A DNA stretch of 64,000 bases from assembly GCF_001540865.1 (NCBI RefSeq), contig NC_033623.1:6444975-6508974 (forward strand), written 5' to 3'. This document shows, piece by piece, positions 11,935 to 23,759 of this stretch. The position numbers were made by a program, and so were the translations under genes. The DNA comes from Ananas comosus (lineage: Eukaryota > Streptophyta > Magnoliopsida > Poales > Bromeliaceae). The notes below the pieces were generated by a model, which had not been told where the DNA came from, searched no databases, and saw only the letters and a list, made by a program, of their open reading frames with translations. Position 1 is the first letter of the stretch, and each line of letters begins with the position of its first letter.

Positions 11935-12490
11935 CGAGTAAATCCTCTTTTGATTTTGAAATTCGATTTGGGGTCCAAAGAAATTCCCTTTTAATTTTGC
12001 AATTTGATTCGGGGTCCGAAAAAATTCCCTTTTGATTTTATAATTTGATTCGGGGTCCGAAGAAATCCCCTTTTGATTTTGCAATTTGATTCGGGGTCCG
12101 AAGAAATTCCCTTTTGATTTTGCAATTTGATTCGGGGTCCGAAGAAATCCCCTTTTGATTTTGCAATTTGATTCGGGGTCCGAAGAAATCCCCGTTTAAT
12201 TTTGCAATTTGATTTGGGGTCCGAAGAAATCCTCGTTTGATTTATGATTTGGTTTGATTTGGGGTACGAAGAAATCCCCGTTTGACCTTGGTTTGATTTG
12301 GGGTTCGAAGAAATCCCCTTTTGATTTTGCAATTTGATTCGGAGTCCGAAGAAATCCCCTTTTGATTTTGCTTTGATTTGGGGTCCGATGAAATCCCCGT
12401 TTGATTTTGGTTTGATTTGGGGTCCGAAGAAATCCCCGTTTGATCTTGATTTGGGGTCCGAAGAAATCCCCGTTTGATCTTGATTTGATT
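11935..12490. repeat. GGGGTCCGAAGAAATCCCC minisatellite (~40 bp unit)
   Basis: About a dozen units of roughly 35-45 bp share the core GGGGTCCGAAGAAATCCCC followed by a TTTTGATTTTGC-type spacer. The core is itself a partial inverted repeat (GGGG..CCCC). It directly follows the TTTGGG array with no unique sequence between. Confidence 0.9.
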
Positions 12491-12499
12491 TGGATTTGA

Positions 12500-13130
12500 A
12501 CCGGTTTGAGACTTTTGTAGATCGATTCAATGTTCTCGAAATGGATCGAAGGGTCCGAAGAAACAGGGAATCTTTGATTCCCCTCCCCTCTTCTTTCGAA
12601 AACACCGAACTGCTAAGGTTGGAGATGATGGCGGCGAAAATAATGACGGTAACATGGATCTGTTTGGTCGGTGAATTTGGTTTAATATTTTCAAAAGGAA
12701 TTGAAGGGTCCGAAGAAACGGGGAATCTTTGATTCCCCTCCCCTCTTCTTTCAAAAATATTAAACCGGCGATGTCGTTGGTGAAGATGATGACTGTGGCG
12801 CGGATTTGTTCGGCCGGCGAATTTGGTTTAATATTTTCAAAATGAATTGAAGGGTCCAAAAAACGGGGAATCTTTGATTTCCCTCCCTTTTTTTGAAAAT
12901 ATTAAACCGGCGATGTCCTCGGTGAAGATAAATGACTGTGGCGTGGATTTGGTCGGCCGACGAATTTGGTTTGACATTCGAAAGATGTTGAAGGGTCCGA
13001 AGAAACGGGAAATCAAAGATTCCCCTCCCCTCTTCTTTCAAAAGTATCAAATCGTCGGTGCTGGGGGTAGTCGCGGCAATGTAGATCACTCATTCCATCA
13101 TCAACGACATCGAATGGAGTATTGAGAGGT
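12500..13130. repeat. ~130-150 bp tandem repeat with GGGAATC hairpins
   Basis: Four to five units each contain GAAGGGTCCGAAGAAAC, then a small hairpin (GGGAATC-TTT-GATTCCC at 12566-12582), then CTCCCCTCTTCTTTC and a stretch with GGCGATG and GATGATGAC. In the unit near 13005-13022 the hairpin loop appears as AAA instead of TTT. Confidence 0.85.
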
Positions 13131-13229
13131 ACGAAAAAACAGGAAGCCATCGGCTCCCCTCCACTCTCCCATCGAAGTCGTCTAGATGATATATATGACT
13201 ACGGTAGCAAAACCAAAAAGAAAAAAAAA

Positions 13230-13345
13230 GGGAAGGGGAAAGAAACGAGATCTTTTTTCTTTTTCTTTTTTTTCTTTTTTTTTTTATTATGTTTTCTTTT
13301 TTTCTTCTTCATTTTTCTTCTTCTTTTTTTTTTTACCTGTTGATC
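13230..13345. repeat. Polypyrimidine tract
   Basis: About 100 bases of almost pure T and C on the + strand, after an A-rich purine tract at 13213-13240. The two could pair loosely. Confidence 0.85.
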
Positions 13346-13369
13346 AGATGATGGATCGGATGAAGCGGC

Positions 13370-13500
13370 ACGGCGATCTTTCCTCCTTTTCGCAGCTCAG
13401 CAATCTCTCCTTCTTTCCGCGGCTCGGCGATCTCTCCTCCTTTCCGCGGCTTGGCGAGCTTTCCTCCTTTCCGTGGCTTGGCGATCTCTACTCCTTTGAA
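13370..13500. repeat. ~24 bp GGCGATCTCTCCTCCTTTCC repeat
   Basis: Five units of roughly 24 bp (GGCTCGGCGATCTCTCCTCC variants) between 13370 and 13495. It is a further array type within the same LTR-C copy. Confidence 0.85.
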
Positions 13501-13619
13501 TTTTTTTTGTACGCCGGAACGTGTGTAGCAATCTATTTTTTTTCTCTTTTTCGTCTATCGTATCGTCCCCCGTATTGATCTCGATTCTCGTATTTATAAT
13601 GGGAGGGGTGGTGAGAGAT

Positions 13620-14515
13620 ATTTTGAGGGATTCAAAATTTGAAATTGAATTTTGAATAGGTTGTTATGGTTGGTTGAAAGATATTTGGGATTGGTTGGAA
13701 ATTCAAAATTCGAAATCGAATTTTGAATGGATTGTTGGATGGTTGGAGGATATTTTGAGGATTGATTCGAAATTCAAAATCGAATTTTGAATGGGTTGTG
13801 GAAGATATTTTGGGAGTTGGTTGAAAATTTGAAATTCGAAATCAAATTTTGAATGAGTTGTTGGATGGTTGGAAGATTTTTTGGGAATTGATTCGAAATT
13901 CGAAATCGAATTTTGAATGGGTTGAGGAAAATATTTTGGGAGTTGGTTGGAAATTCGAAATTCGAAATTGAATTTTGAATGAGTTGTTGGATGGTTGGAA
14001 GATATTTTGGGAATTGATTCGAAATTCAAAATCGAATTTTGAATGGGTTGTGAAAAATATTTTGGGAGTTGGTTGGAAATTCGAAATTCGAAATCGAATT
14101 TTGAATAGGTTGTTGGATGGTTGGAAGATATTTTGGGAATTGGTTAGGGATTCCAAATTCGAAATCGAATTTTGAATGGGTTGTTGGATGGTTGGAAGAT
14201 ATTTTGGGAATTGGTTAGGGATTCCAAATTCGAAATCGAATTTTGAATGGGTTGTTGGATAGTTGGAAGATATTTTGGGAATTGGTTAGGGATTCGAAAT
14301 TCAAATCGAATTTTGAATAGGTTGGGGAGTGGTTGGAAGATATTTTGGGAGTTGGTTGGGAATTCGAAATTCGAAATTCGAAATTCGAAATTTGAATTTT
14401 GAATGGGTTGTTGGAGGATATTTTGGAAATTGGTTGGGAATTCGAAATTCGAAATTCGAAATCGAATTTTGAATGGGTTGTGATTTGAAATCGAATTTCG
14501 AACAGATAATTTATA
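13620..14515. repeat. ~70 bp GAATTTTGAATGGGTTG tandem repeat
   Basis: About a dozen units of roughly 65-75 bp containing AAATCGAATTTTGAATGGG, TTGTTGGATGGTTGGAAG and ATATTTTGGGAATTGGTT. Only one or two decayed units occur at the matching place in LTR-C copy 2 (20345-20450), so expansion happened after the copies separated. Confidence 0.9.
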
Positions 14516-14812
14516 GAATGTGGATGTGGGTCGTCGTTGATCAGGCCCGCTTTAATTTATTGGACCCAAATGATAATATTTAATGGGCTGGAATGAGGCC
14601 CCCTTTTTTTTTTTTGCATGGACTTTCATGAGGCCCACCAACTCACATTTATGAATGGACCTATTGTATATTTGAAATATAATTATTGGCCCAAAAATTT
14701 AATGGTTAACACGAGATCTATTAGGATTGTATGAACTCGAATCTAATCGTTTTTTTATTATGATTAGGATTGTTTCATCCTATATAAGTATTATTTTACT
14801 GCAAACACTAAA

Positions 14813-15600
14813 AGTATGTAGGAGCAGCTCAAAGAGAAATATAGTAGCACATCAACTACAAAGCTTTGTGCCTTGAATCTCAAATTCAACCAATACATGT
14901 TGAACCCGAAACATTTTATGGCAGAGCACTTAAGGGTGATGCCTTGCGATGATAAGAGAACTTAAAGCAGCCGGTTGCGAGCTCACTGACGAATAACAGG
15001 TTTAGTCAGTTATAATGTCCCTACCAGAGTCATCTTGAAGTCAAGTCAAGTTAGTGCTAACTCTAATGAGGGTATTAAGACCTTCAATGATATAGCTTGA
15101 CATCTTGAGTTCGTAGCGCACTCATTGCCCACGGTGGGCAACGCAGAGGCAAGTGGCCTAAGAGCAAACACCGAAATAGAGAAAATAAATATGGAAAGAC
15201 TGGGAATCACACACCGAATGAATGCGGAATTGATAAGTGTCGCAAAGGTAGGCGTAGGAAGAAAAACTTAAATAAAGTGAAATGCTAAACTGTGGAAACA
15301 TAGGACACTTCGTTCATGATTGCACTGAGCCGAAGAAGGTAAATCCCAATCCTGACTATCTTATTTATGTATGTTTGCATGTTTTTGTTGCTCATGCTCT
15401 CTCTGATTGGATTGTAGACACAAGAGCAACAAAGCATGTAACGAGAGATCGAGCAGGATATATGGATTATCGTCGGGTGTCTGCAGGCAACTATTATGTC
15501 GAAATTGACACTCTGGGGAATCCGGATCGGAACGGTTATTCGATGATAATCGTTTCGATGTGTGACTTAGTGTTTGCTGATAGGACATCCAAAATAATGT
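14813..15600 (+). pseudogene. Ty1/copia gag and protease relic
   Basis: Right half of the gag gene split by LTR-C copy 1. From 14822 one frame gives EQLKEKYSSTSTTKLCALNL followed by KFNQYMLNPKHFMAEHLRVM, a copia gag (UBN2-type) signature. Frameshifts and stops follow. At about 15285-15320 a zinc knuckle of the CX2CX4HX4C type is recognisable (CGNIGHFVHDC). At about 15400-15480 comes the copia protease region SDWIVDTRATKHVTRDRAGY, where the catalytic DTG appears as DTR. No integrase or RT is visible. The element is long dead. Confidence 0.75.
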
Positions 15601-15857
15601 GTATTGTGGCAGCGGTTGACTCGTGGCACAAGTCGGTGAGTTTTGGGACACTAAGTGGGTCCCGGCGGTGTCCCGGTGTGATTTTCGGAACTTCTGGCCG
15701 GTTACGGTGATTGGTTTTAGGGAACCGATTCCGAGGAATTGTGTAGGGTTTGTGAGTTGTGTATTTTGGATTAGTGGGTTAGACACTGACCCGGTGGACC
15801 CTCCGTAGGTCCGGTTGACGATATCATACAATTCGGAGACAGGCACGACATTGATCA
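15600..15857. repeat. Repeat host sequence left of LTR-E
   Basis: Non-coding sequence after the copia relic. If LTR-E and the copia-like LTR at 22276-27969 are removed, this piece joins 22250-22275 and then 27975-29205, a block that resembles the LTR in the MSH1 intron (61302-62623). It is therefore probably part of an old LTR-I unit. The left boundary is not resolved. Confidence 0.4.
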
Positions 15858-16544
15858 TGTAGGTACTTCGACCCGAAGTCGGTCTAGTGGTGCATGCTTG
15901 GTGACATTCTCTCCTCTCTCTCTCTTTATGTTTCTCGCATTATTCATATTTGTTGAGCCTAGAACCATATGACTTCCGTACATATTACTCTACTCGGTTA
16001 TATCTCTATACTTGACTATCATGGTTTAGGAGTAGAGTGGTTGATGAATTATCTCTACGCATGATATGACATCAGTGTGACCTAGTTGGTTGGTTTGAGA
16101 TTCTGGTTGATGACCTATTCAGTCGACACACCCTGAGGGGTTGATTGTTGGCTACTTGCCGATGGTTATTGATCATATTTGCATCGATCGCCACTACTCG
16201 TACGCATTTCATGTACACCAGCTATTTGGCCACCGCAACGGTGTTTTTTTTCGAAAAAGTGGTTGGTCTTCTGACCTGTAAGCCCAACGGCCCATTGCTA
16301 GGTCATATGCCAGGGAGACCCGTGTCTGCCACCATGAATGACGCATCTCGCACGGTCGATGAATTTTATCGTGGGGTAGTATTCATGATTCAGATTGGTA
16401 TTTATATGTATATGGGTATGAGGTATCGCGAGTCCATGGCTTTCAATAGATGCAAGCATCTACTGTTATTTACCCCCGTGGCATTGGGGTACCTTCAATT
16501 AAGAGATCTTGTAAAGATAGGATTGAATGAATCGTATCTTGGTT

Positions 16545-17103
16545 TATTGAATCCTAAGTATATGTATTAGGATTCAGTTGGATTTGAAATTGACCAGGTC
16601 TTAAGTATATGTGTTAAGACCTAGTCGATATTAAACTCTATATATTAGAGTCTAATTGGCTCTAAGTATATGTCTTAGAGTCCGATTATATTCACCTTAG
16701 TTGTATATTTTAGGTGGAGATGTGACCAAATCCCAAGTATATATATTGAGGTAGGTCGGATTTGATATTACCCGAAAGTAGAGAATGGCTAATTCCTGAG
16801 TGTATGTATCAGGGTTAACCGAGTTTAATATATTTTTCACTCTAGTTATAGGCTAAGCCCTATGGTATTGCGTTAGGGTTCGTCGGATTTGATTTCATGA
16901 GCTCTAAGTATATGTATTAGAACTCGATCGGATATGGATTTCACTCTAGGTAGATATACTAGAGCAAAAGGCTGACTAGACCCTAAGTGTATGTGTCCGG
17001 ACTAGTCGAGCTTGGTTTGACTTTCACTCTAGGTATATGTGCTAGAGCAAAATGTTGACTAGACCCTAAAGGATATGTATAAAGGGTTAGTCGGATGAAC
17101 TCT
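16545..17103. repeat. Covarying hairpin array, copy 2
   Basis: Orthologous to 2872-3408. Several stems differ from copy 1. At about 16592-16626 the second hairpin has GGTCTTAA opposite TTAAGACC, perfectly paired, where copy 1 has the mismatched GGTCCTAA. The array is interrupted by LTR-D at 17104 and continues at 18515-18720. Confidence 0.75.
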
Positions 17104-18514
17104 TGTAAGATATGGATCCTAAGGATCAAAAAGGTAAATAACACCTAGAGGGGGGTGAATAGGTGTAAACGGCAAAAACAAATCTCTCGATGCAAAATAA
17201 AACTAATAGCGGAAAATAAAATCAACACACCGAGATTTAACGTGGAAAAACTCCAACTCGGAGTAAAAAACCCACAGGACCGATCACATGAAAAACAATC
17301 CACTATGAAAAATCAAGTACAAGTGATTTACCGAAAATCTACGACTCAATTTACCGAATCCTCGTTGTAGATCGTCTTCGTCGGTCCTCGATCGATCGAA
17401 ATCCTTCAACCGATCACGCTGCAAATCCTTGCAGCAAACACACCTCGAATCCACAAAGCGCCCACCGAGTCCACGGCCTTCACGCGAAATCCACGCTCCA
17501 ACGCTCCATCCGAAACTCGAAGAATTTTAATGTCTTGTGGTGATTTAAAAACTTAGAAAGCACATATGATATGAGGAGAAACTCTAATTAGAACATCACC
17601 GATTTGATCCTTAAAGAACCATTGAAATCAAAAACCAAAGAACCGAATCGGTGATCAAAGAAAAGAACTTGATTTGTAAAACATAGATCAAAAGCTTTAA
17701 ATCAAGCCGTTAGGGTTTTTAAAAGGTTTTCTCTCTAAGCTTACATCATATGGAGCTCCTCATATCATATTTATAGGTTTAGGAGACTTCTAGATAGACT
17801 AGGATTTCAAAAACATAATTTTAAAAACAAACGACGGTCTCAGGGTCCGATCCTCCCGAAGAGACCAGTCCTTGTGGGACCGGTCCTCAAAGCCAGGGAC
17901 CGGTCCCTCGTTGCGTGGTTGAAAACACAAGCCACGAGAGCCGGTCCTTCAAGATGAAGACCGGTCTGTTGTTTCATAGCTGAAAACACAAGTCACGGGA
18001 ACGGGTCCTTCATTTCGGGGACCGGTCTTTCTCTGCGTAACTGATAATCTTGCGTACGGGGACCGATCCTCAATTCAGGGTCCGGTCCCTCAATGCGCAC
18101 ATGAAAAACCAGCTTACGGGAACCGATCCTCAGTTCCGAGACCAGTCCCTCTCTTCGTACCATAAAAACCATCCTACGGGAACCGGTCCTTCAAGAACAG
18201 AGACCGATCCCTCGTAGTTTCCACGCAGAGAGAACCTACGGGGTCCGGTCCCCCAATTCAGGGACCGGTCCCTGAACCCTGAAAAACTTAGTTTTTTATT
18301 AGAATTGATTTTAAAAACATCCTAAGTCTTCCAAACATGTTTATAAATCACTATTGCACTACAAATTATTCTTATCCATACCTGGGGTACCGAGCATCAC
18401 CGAACGAGTCTTTTGATCTTGGATTACTTGAATCATCTCTTCAATCTCCATCTTCACTTCTTCAAGACTCCATTCGACTTTACGAAATTCGCTAACTTAG
18501 AAAAATCCTTAACA
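17104..18514. mobile_element. Solo LTR-D (1,411 bp, copia-like)
   Basis: Begins TGTAAGATATGG and ends CCTTAACA, flanked by TSD actct (17099-17103 and 18515-18519). The words AGAGGGGGGTGAATAGG and AACGTGGAAAAACTCC near its start are familiar from plant Ty1/copia (SIRE-like) LTRs. That family call is from memory and tentative. The 3' third is a tandem repeat rich in GGACCGGTCC palindromes. No internal region is present. Confidence 0.85.
17835..18285. repeat. ~60 bp tandem repeat of GGGACCGGTCC palindromes in LTR-D
   Basis: About seven degenerate units, each with one or two copies of a GGGACCGGTCCY palindrome, then a spacer ending in AAAACACAAG- or AAAAACCAGC-like sequence. The palindromes vary while remaining roughly self-complementary. 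Confidence 0.85.
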
Positions 18515-18719
18515 ACTCTAAGTATATGTGTTAGAGTTTGAATAAATTTGATATCATTTGACTGAATTCTAAGTACATAATTTAGAACTCTGTCGACTTG
18601 GAGATGATTTTGCCTTAGTTATATGTACTAAGGCAATTGACTTAACCCTAACTATATATATTAGGGGTAGTCGATATTTAATTTTCACTCTAGGTATATG
18701 AGCTAGCGTAAAAAAAGGT

Positions 18720-20340
18720 TCATGATGAACTTTGGGCATGAGATTTGGGTATTGGTTCATGAGATTTGGGTATATAGGATTTGAACATGATTCAGTTCAT
18801 GATAGTTCATGTGGTTCATGAGATTTGGATATAGTTTGGTACATGGCTCATAGGATTTGGTATTTGGTTCATGAGGTTTGGTATATGGTTCATAAGGTTT
18901 GGCGTATGGGATTTGGTTCATGGGATGTGGTGTATAGTTAATGAGGTTTATGTCTCGTAGGGTTTGATGTATGGTTCATGATATTTAGTTCATGAACTTA
19001 GGTATGGTTTATGAGATTGGATTCATGAACTTGGTGTATGGTTCATGGGGTTTTGTTTATGGTTCATAAACTTGGTGTATGGTTCATGAGATTTGGTTAT
19101 GGTTCATGAACTTGGTACATGGTTCATGAGATTTGAGTCATGAACTTGGTGTATGGTTCATGAGATTTGGGTATTGGATTTGTTTCATGAACTTGGATAT
19201 GGTTCATGGGTTTGGTATATGAACTTGGTTTATGGACTTGGTTCATGATTCATGAACTTGGTTTATTTGGTTCATGAACTTGGTTTATGGTTCATGAGAT
19301 TTGGTTCATGAACTTGGGTATGGTTTACGGGTTCATGAACTTGGTGTATGGTTGTATGGTTCATGAGATTTGGTTCATGAACTTGGATATGGTTTATGGC
19401 ATTTGATACGGTTCATGGGATTTGGTTCATGAACTTGGATATAGTTTATGGCATTTGGTTCATGGTTCATGAGATTTGGTTCATGAACTTGGTGTATGGT
19501 TTATGGGATTTTGTTTATGAACTTGGGTATGGTTCGTGGTGTTTGGTTCACGAACTTGGCTTATGGGATTTGGTTTATGGTTCATGAACTTGGTTCATGA
19601 ACTTGGGTATGGTTCGTGGTGTTTGGTTCACGAACTTGGTTTATGGTTTATGGGATTTGGTTCATAGTATTTGGTTCACGGTTCATAAGATTTGGTTCAT
19701 GAACTTGGATATGGTTTATGGCATTTGATATGGTTCATGGGATTTGGTTCATGAACTTTGATATAGTTTATGGCATTTGGTTCATGGTTCATGAGATTTG
19801 GTTCATGAACTTGTGTATGGTTTATAGGGCTTGGGTTATGGTTTATGGTTGATGAGATTTGGTTCATGAATATGGTTCATATTTTATAGTTCATGAATTG
19901 GTGTATGGTTTATGGTTCATAGTGTATGGTTCATGAACTTAGTTCATTTGGCTCATGGTTCATGGTTCATAAGGTATGGTTCATGAACTTGGTTTATGAT
20001 TCATGAACTTGATGTATGGTTTATGGGTTTGGTTTATGGTTCATGAGACTCGGTTCATGAACTTCGGTATGGTTCATGGTTCATGGTTTATGGTTCGTGA
20101 ACTTGGCTTATGGGATTTGGTTTATGGTTCATGAGACTTGGTTCATGAACTTGGGTATGGTTCATGGAATATGGTGTATGGTTCATGAACTTGGTACATG
20201 GGATGTGGGATTTGGTTCATGGTTTATGGGATTTGGTGTATGGACTTGGTTCACGAACTTGATTATAGGATTCGGTTCATGAACCCAAATTCCTTGAATC
20301 ATGAACTGGGATTTGGTTCATGGTTCATGAGATTTGAATA
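18720..20340. repeat. Expanded ATGGTTCATG minisatellite (LTR-C copy 2)
   Basis: 1.6 kb of degenerate repeats of ATTTGGTTCATGAACTTGG and TATGGTTCATGAG. It is about twice the length of the matching array in copy 1. Reading frames in it are repeat artefacts. Confidence 0.9.
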
Positions 20341-23300
20341 TGATAACAGCTATTTTGAATGGGTTGTTAGGATAACAGATATTTTCTAGTTGGTTGGAGG
20401 TTTAAAAATTTAAAATCAAATTTGAATATGATATTCGAAATTGAATTTTCAAACGTGGGTGAAAATGTGGGCCGTGATCCTATGAATTGGGCTGAAATTG
20501 GGCCCACTTTGATGAAACTTGTTGAGCACAAATATTCATTGGGCTGAGATGAGGCCCGAATTATTGTATAGGCCTAAAATTTTAAAGGGCTTTCATGAGG
20601 CCCATTAATTCACATTTATGAATGGGCCTATTATGGATTTAAATTATAATTATTTGCCCCAAAATTTCTCGGTCAACATGAGACCCATTGGAATTGTATG
20701 AGTCCGAACTTAATCAGTTTTGATTAGGACTACTTTACCTCAATTTTCTTTTCTTTTTTTTTTTTTTTTTTACTTCAAACAACCCGGCAGTCTACTGTTA
20801 GAGTCATATCCCTATTAGAGCAGTCGTGCCACTTGCCTGAGGTCCTTTGACCGATACGACGGATTCTAGATTGGGTATTTTGGACTGATTGTTCGGTTGA
20901 CGCATATTGATGTACAGTAGTGGTAGTTGCATTTATATACCTTGTTTCCTCACTTTATTTTGCTACTTTATTGTTATTCCTAGCTACTTTTTGGTTATCA
21001 GTGAGTACACTCGTCCTTGTCGGCTTGCGGTATCCACTGGGGGACCCGTTGTTGGTTTCTCACCCTCCCCCCCCCCCNCTAGTTGGTCGGTTTGAGATTC
21101 TGATTGATGACCTATTAGGTCAGCACACCCTGAGAGGTTGATTGTTGGCTACTTTCAAACGGCTATTGATCATATTTATATCGATCGCCACTGCTTGTAC
21201 ACATTTCACGTACACTAGTGATTTGGCCACCGTAACAGAGTTCTTTTTCGAAAAAGTGGTCGTGCATCCGACCCGTGAGCCCAGCGGCCCATTGCTGGGT
21301 CATATGTCAGGGAGACCCAGCGGTCTACTGCTAGAGTCATATCCCTATAAGAGTTGTCGTGACACTAGCCTGTGGTCCTTTGATTGACACGGCGGATTCT
21401 GGATTGGGTATTTCGGACTGATCGTCCGGTTGACGCATGTTATTTACAGTAGAGGTAGTTGTATATGCATATATCCTACTTTCCTATTTGACATTGCTAC
21501 TGTATTACTTCTCATAGCACCATTTTTGGTTATCAATTCGTACACTTGCCCTCGTTGGCTTGCAGTACCCACTGGGAGACCTTTTGTTGGTTTCTCACCC
21601 TTGTCCCCCATTTCAGATGACATTGGAGGTCCGAGTCGGGACGAGGAGTGAGGCATGCGCGTAGCGAGAGTAGAGTTCTTGGCTTGGTTATCATCGGTCC
21701 TAGACTCATCCCTCTTTTGCTTTGAATAATGAATTAGACTATCGTGGTTCAGTTTATCCTTAATTAACTTAGCTTGGTTTTTTTTTCATTCATATTATGG
21801 CTTTGAAAATTGAATAAAAATATTTGTGGTTTTCATGTGGATTTATGAAAATGATTTTCTACCCCTCGTGCTAGCTTGCTTTTTTAAAAGAAAAGATATC
21901 CGTATGGGAAACAGTTTTAAAAAGAATTTTTTCCTTTTCGTGATTTTAGTATTTCAAAATGAGTCTTCCGGTGGAAAATGTTTTAAATAATAGATGTGGA
22001 TTTATGAATGAAACATTGTAATATTGTGATGTGGTGAATGTATACATGGTTTGTGCATATTTGTGGTTATATCTTGTTCTTATGCGACGTCGTGCAAATA
22101 TAGAGAAGACTCTGTCCCTATGAATAGTGGGTTTCCTATACTTGTGGCGGGTTTGTCATNTAGGGTCAAGATTTCAAAAAAAAAAAAAAAATTGGGCACT
22201 TCCACTATTCTGTTTAGCCAAAAAGGGACCCCAGGGCGTGACATGATCACAGCGAAGGTGAGCACAGGACACCACTGTAAGGAAATGTATGCATCTGCAT
22301 GTACATTTAATGCAACGAAAATAATTTAATTTATAAAATATGATCCTATCATGTATACTTTAATATCATAACATTTATGATATTAGTATATATATGTACC
22401 AAGATCATCTCCTGTGACACATAAAAATTATTATTCTAATCTGATTAGAAGAAAGGTTCGAATTTCAACTTGTGTTGATTACCCAAGTATTTTATGGTTG
22501 ATTTTGGATCTGAACTTCTGGTTCTTTGAACTACACTAGTGTTCGGCCTCTATGTATATCCACACAAGACTGCTCCGGAATCTGTGCTTCACACAATCAC
22601 AGTGTAATCTTGAAACTCCTTTCGTGATCTCTTGTGTTAATGTGTAGAAAAATTAATCCTCAAAATTGTGCTAGCAATTTGAAGAAGATTAACAATAGAG
22701 ACCAATTAATATAAAAGGACCTCTCTCTTATGATTAAAAGAGAATTCTATATATGATTAAAACTATCTATCTTTCTCTCGTACTTTATTACAAATCACCC
22801 ACTTCATTGAGGAGGATTACATCTTTTTTTATAGGCTTAAATGCCATAAATGAGTGGGAATCTAACTTCTCTCATTGTTCGCAAAGAGGAGAGAAAAAAC
22901 TACCACCATAAATGATAGGAAGTCAATTCCTCTCATTTAATAGGTGGAGTGAAGAGAAAGAGAAAGAGAGAAGAGGAGGTTTTCATTTTCACCTTATTAA
23001 CTATATCATTAATAGGGTAAGTGAACGTATGAGTTCATTTGGTCTTCTCCCTTCCTCGTTTAATTTCACTTTGTAACTTCCTCAATTAATCTTTATTAAT
23101 TGAGGAGTTGATGAGAGAAAGATCGTAAACTCCTTTTAGTAACTTCAGCGCAAGTGCACCGTATGCAACAATTGCATTAACTCTAAAATTTTACAAATTA
23201 GTCCTTCTTACTATTCAATTTAGCAAGTAAATTCTTACTTTGCTACTTTAGCAAAATAATCTCTATTAATTCTCCAAGCACTAGATCACACGCAGCCTTT

Positions 23301-23759
23301 ATTGCGTGTGACCACATATGCTCAATTCTACCTGGTAGTGAGATGTGACACTAAACTCTTTTAATGTCACCATTGGAACTCTTCTCGATGGCCCAAAATA
23401 TTTTTTGGTTCTCCTAACTGAGTGTAATTAATTATCTTAATCACTCTCATGGGTCCCACAATCCACGAGTGACACCTAGCAGTATATCGCGGCAATCTAA
23501 GTAGAATTAACACTAGACAGAACCTCTAGGTGTAGTTACCGTGTGATAAAATCCTTCTATCAATTGTCCCGATTGAGTCGAGATTATGGATAACTCGTCA
23601 AACCCCATTACTCAATCATATGTCTTATCTGATTAACAACTAATATAGAAACTCATTTCCATAAAATCACACTGCTTGGCCAAGGACTTGTAAAACAGAT
23701 AGTATAGGACAATTACCTCTCTACCGAGGGTGATAGATTCCATCTTGACACACACCTAC

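Larger units (their letters stand above)
2648..14807. mobile_element. LTR-C copy 1 (solo LTR-like) with nested insertions
   Basis: The unit begins TGTCTGCCACC and ends CAAACA, with TG..CA termini. It is flanked by the 5-bp TSD ctaaa (2643-2647 and 14808-14812). Removing it restores the copia gag reading frame. A second copy with the same ends and its own TSD lies at 16323-20781. After subtracting nested LTR-B and one TSD the unit is about 5.6 kb, against about 3.0 kb for copy 2. The excess is tandem-repeat expansion. No coding region, PBS or polypurine tract is visible, so it is either a solo LTR or a non-autonomous unit. The parent family is not identified. Confidence 0.8.
16323..20781. mobile_element. 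LTR-C copy 2 with nested LTR-D
   Basis: Same termini as copy 1 (TGTCTGCCACC ... CAAACA) and its own TSD acccg (16318-16322 and 20782-20786). It is collinear with copy 1: hairpin array at 16540-17100 and 18515-18720, ATGGTTCATG minisatellite at 18720-20340, then the GGCCC-rich 3' part at 20460-20770. It lacks the TTTGGG, GGGGTCCGAAG and GGCGATCTC arrays of copy 1. Confidence 0.85.
15858..22243 (+). mobile_element. LTR-E insertion with nested LTR-C copy 2 and an N join
   Basis: Begins TGTAGGTACTTCG and ends CCCAGGGCGTGACA. The hexamer tgatca lies on both sides (15852-15857 and 22244-22249), one base longer than the usual 5-bp TSD. After an N at 21078 the sequence returns to a point equivalent to 16082 and repeats the LTR. 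This again suggests two LTRs joined with the interior missing. The 3' half matches, inverted, the start of the interval at 54158. A second N sits at 22160 before an A-tract. Confidence 0.65.

Noticed and set aside
11035..11980. Glycine/phenylalanine/tryptophan-rich reading frames, possible structural protein
   Set aside because: They are translations of a TTTGGG-type minisatellite; every frame of the repeat is open on this strand.
13186..13578. 130-codon Phe/Ser-rich membrane-like frame
   Set aside because: It is the translation of a polypyrimidine tract and a 24-bp minisatellite.
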